A stretch of DNA of 64,000 nucleotides, from contig OX465115.1 in NCBI GenBank assembly GCA_949987565.1, positions 15,685,242-15,749,241 on the forward strand. Direction: 5' to 3'. The stretch is from Luidia sarsii (Eukaryota; Echinodermata; Asteroidea; Paxillosida; Luidiidae). Within the stretch, counting starts at the first letter, position 1; every line of letters begins with the position of its first letter. Both the position numbers and the translations under genes were made by a program. Shown piece by piece: positions 61,031 through 64,000 of the stretch. The notes beneath the pieces were generated by a model, which was not told the origin of the DNA, did no database searches, and saw only the letters and a program-made list of their open reading frames with translations.

Positions 61031-63796
61031 ACAAATTCTAGTACGTCCGTGGTGACGTGAGGAGTTGACAACCTAACTGGATTGATAATTTTACCCTCTT
61101 TCCCAAAGTTTTTAAATCAGAAAAAAAGCATGAATATATTACTGACACCATGCAGAATTATTTGGAATAAAAAAAGAATTCCAAAATGCATTGCAGTTGA
61201 CCTTTAAGAAATAATGCCATTCAAGTATAAAAGTTAATGTCGGATTAAAATTACTAGCTCTAATTTTATTACTTTATTCCTGACTTGTCTGGAGTATGCT
61301 AAAATGCAGCAAACATCTGTGCCTGTAACGTCATAGAATTGCACGTGCATACCTAGTGCACAGCTCATGTAAAGCAAAGGTCTTTGGTAGAAAACGAAAG
61401 ATTGAGTCTGGTAAGAATCTTCAGTGACTAGACCTGCTGTCCAATACTTTGTTCCTGAAATTTGATCTCAGTATCCAGAACACCCCAGCACTGTATGGGT
61501 TCAGTGTATGTTAATGAAGAGAAATGAAACTAAAGATAGAAACAGAGTGAAAGCTAGTACATGTATACTGTAATCATTTTCAAAACTAAACTTGATTTTA
61601 TCCATCCATGATTCAAGCATGTAAAAACGAACTTGCCCTTTACCATAATTTTTGACATTAAAGTACCCAAAATGGCCAAAAATGCAAATCTGGAAAATTG
61701 AGAGGGCCTATGTTTTGACTCTAGCAGGAGCTGTCTCCAAGGGCAGGAAAAAGCCTACTGTTTACTTCTTCTTCTGATTTAACTGCCTTCACTATCATCA
61801 CTTGTTGATCTTTATGACTTCAATCCCTTCTCTAGGGTACTGCTTGCTACTTCCTTTGATCTCACTGCATGTAGCACCTCTAAAGATTAGCTGCTTAAAT
61901 GTGTATGTACTGTACTTGTGTAATGTTCTAACCTGTAATTTGTGTAATGTCTGGCCAGTTCAAGCATGGTTCAAGCAGTTCCATTATCACCTCTGCAAAT
62001 AAATTGTCCACACAGTATTGGACATGGGATGTTGTGTGTGGTCTGTACTTACATGTAGATTCCCCCCCCCCCACCAAAAACAATGAGCTCTGAAAAATGG
62101 ACTGAGTTGACCATACGTATCTCTATTTTCTGATAAGAGATAGCATGACCAAAGGTTAGTTATGAAATATTAGGCCTTGTTGTTAGTGGATGTAGACATC
62201 CATTTGTCTTGACTTGTCAATTAAGTGTTTCAACAAGGATTGGTGTGACATGAAATTTCATTTGTGATTGACCTTATTCTCAGACCTCTTCTTTTCTTGA
62301 CTATCTTCAAATCTGCCATAGATTCTATTCTTAAACAACAAAAATCATTTTTGTTTTAGTCTCTAGTCTGACCAGTCGACCTAGTAAGGTTACCTGTCCC
62401 TCTACACTAATTCATCAACACATTCTTTGTTCTCTGGCATTGAGTGTGACTGGCTGACTAGTCCTGGTCACTCCACTCTCTCCTTGTTCCCCTTATGAAT
62501 ATTCACTCCTTTTATTTCTTGACTCCAGGGAGTCTCTAGTGGTATAGACATTCCAGATTCACCTTCCATTGTACATGTACCTGTATTATGCAACTTGTGG
62601 ACAACACCAAAATGCATACTGTGCAGCTATGCATCTACTGTACATGTATAGCTCTACAAGCAGTTTGAATAGTCTTTTGTTGTTGCCCTTCATTTTTGCC
62701 AGCTTTGTAGGGTGTGGGCTGGCTGCAAGAGTGTTCTGTTCATCACTTGGCTTCACAGCTCACAGACCCATATGACCAAAGAGCTAGCTCCATGGTATTA
62801 TGTAATGCAAGTAAATGTACAGTTTCTAATTCTATGCACAATTGCACATGCGCACAGTCTAGACCTGAGATCTAACTCCGGGCCTATTAAAGCCTGCACA
62901 TACATAACATGTACTATGTGCACAAATCATAATTTCAACCTGACGAATACTCAAGTGGAAGTAAAAACCAGTATCAGACATGCTGCCTTTACTTAGCGCT
63001 TGGAATGCTGCCATTTTCATGAAAAGTAGAATTTTGGATGAATTTCCAACGGTCGTTTTAAAACGACTTTTGGAAATAAAACATGCTTACCAGCCTTAAA
63101 GCCCCTACACACCACCTACACAAATCCAACATGGTCCATTCGCAATTACCGATGACTGTTCTACTCGCAATTTTCCGGTTAAAATGGTCAGTGGCACAAT
63201 TGAAAATTCTGCTAGGTGAATTTTATGATCCTTGAAGCTGACACATTTTGAGGAAAAATTTAGCCAGTTTTTCACCATTTTCTTGTGACATGGTTGACGG
63301 ATTGAGCTGAAACTTTCACAGGTGTGTTATGTCATGCATACATGTACAATACAAGATCATGCAGGCCTACATATGATGGGTCAGACAGAGGTAGGTAGAC
63401 CAATGGTGTATACTGTGCAGGGGCTATACTGCGTAGTTCCTTATCACCTTTCTGAACAATTGTACAAACAAAAACATTGGCCTGGGAGTTGCTACACACA
63501 CTAATGTCTTGTCTTTGTAGCTCGTTAATCCACACAGCCGACTGAACTGATAAGGGATCATCAGATTTATAAGGCAATCTACATGTACATGTGATGTACC
63601 TACAGGTACGATAATATCACGGCAGGTGGTCTAAACAAATGTTTTATGCAACTTTTTTGTTTCCAAGGGTTACCATAGAGTTGGTATCACTGAATGGGAA
63701 GACACTGTCACTATCACAACATGCACCCAGTGCAGGGTGTCCCCAGTAGTATTAGTAATAGTATACTAATACTAGTCCCCGGCATGTTAAACTGTA

Positions 63797-63979
63797 CGCA
63801 GTGGCTGTTGTTACGGCAGTCTTCCATGTGGTTCCCTGACTTGATTGTATTTCGTCAGCATTGCAGGCTGGTTGAACCAGTCTATTAGCTGATAGTCTGG
63901 TTCCAAGAGCTAAACATCCTGACAAATACTGTGAAGTCAGGGAACCACATGGACGACTGCCATAACAACAGCCACTGCG
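63797..63979. mobile_element. 183-bp MITE with perfect 9-bp target duplication
   Basis: Terminal inverted repeats of about 46 bases start CGCAGTGGCTGTTGTTACGG. It is flanked by TAAACTGTA at 63788-63796 and 63980-63988. Same length as, and near-identical to, the copy at 21774-21956. A 9-bp duplication is typical of Mutator-like and Merlin-like DNA transposons. No coding capacity. Confidence 0.85.
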
Positions 63980-64000
63980 TAAACTGTAAGGCAGCTGGCC

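Larger units (their letters stand above)
60837..64000. other. Transporter upstream region, no exon recognised
   Basis: SINE family B in reverse at about 60905-61030 (B-box-like GCGGGTTCAAATCC on the minus strand); a degraded reverse short retroposon at about 61660-61750; a poly-C run at 62064; scattered TACATGTAC words; and the 183-bp MITE at 63797-63979 at the right edge. The missing first exon(s) of the transporter must lie here or beyond 64000. Confidence 0.55.

Overview
The window is animal nuclear DNA. It shows spliced genes with GT/AG introns, exons that are clearly more GC-rich than the surrounding AT-rich DNA, tRNA-derived SINEs, MITE-like elements and many minisatellites. Gene content and repeat style suggest a marine invertebrate deuterostome (cephalochordate or echinoderm); this is an inference and the species cannot be fixed from sequence alone.

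Layout. Five protein-coding genes can be modelled and one orphan first exon is visible. (1) Minus strand, 6006-6119: an isolated signal-peptide exon of a secreted or membrane protein; the rest of the gene is not recognisable. (2) Plus strand, 14879-17327: a BTB-BACK-kelch protein (KLHL family), almost intronless. (3) Minus, 18726-22518: PUSL1, a TruA-type pseudouridine synthase; six coding exons with matching phases. (4) Minus, 30704-39599: GLCE, D-glucuronyl C5-epimerase; five coding exons, 620 residues, complete. (5) Minus, 48154-54529: SEC62, ER translocon subunit; eight coding exons, 390 residues, complete. (6) Minus, 56315-60836: a major facilitator transporter closest in layout to MFSD8/CLN7; nine coding exons, 5' end missing. 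The KLHL gene and PUSL1 converge; PUSL1, GLCE, SEC62 and the transporter lie head-to-tail on the minus strand. They are unrelated housekeeping functions (RNA modification, heparan sulfate synthesis, ER translocation, membrane transport) and show no sign of being a functional cluster.

Between and inside genes the DNA is dominated by mobile and satellite sequence. There are two tRNA-derived SINE families and several MITE-like families, one of them 183 bp with 9-bp target duplications. A very short (about 107 bp) dispersed element occurs more than 20 times; five copies have visible 10-15 bp target-site duplications and the 5' part resembles a degenerate hammerhead fold. Most long introns and 3' flanks carry their own minisatellite: 10-bp, 15-bp, 16-bp, 21-bp, 22-bp, 24-bp, 62-bp and about 79-bp units.

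The main points of novelty are the short retroposon, a 62-bp tandem array that has copied a SEC62 splice donor four times, a duplicated block whose second copy records two nested insertions, and a shared repeat with a CTCF-like motif just upstream of both the PUSL1 and SEC62 start codons. All exon boundaries were read by eye from splice consensus, reading phase and family homology; no alignment or search was run.
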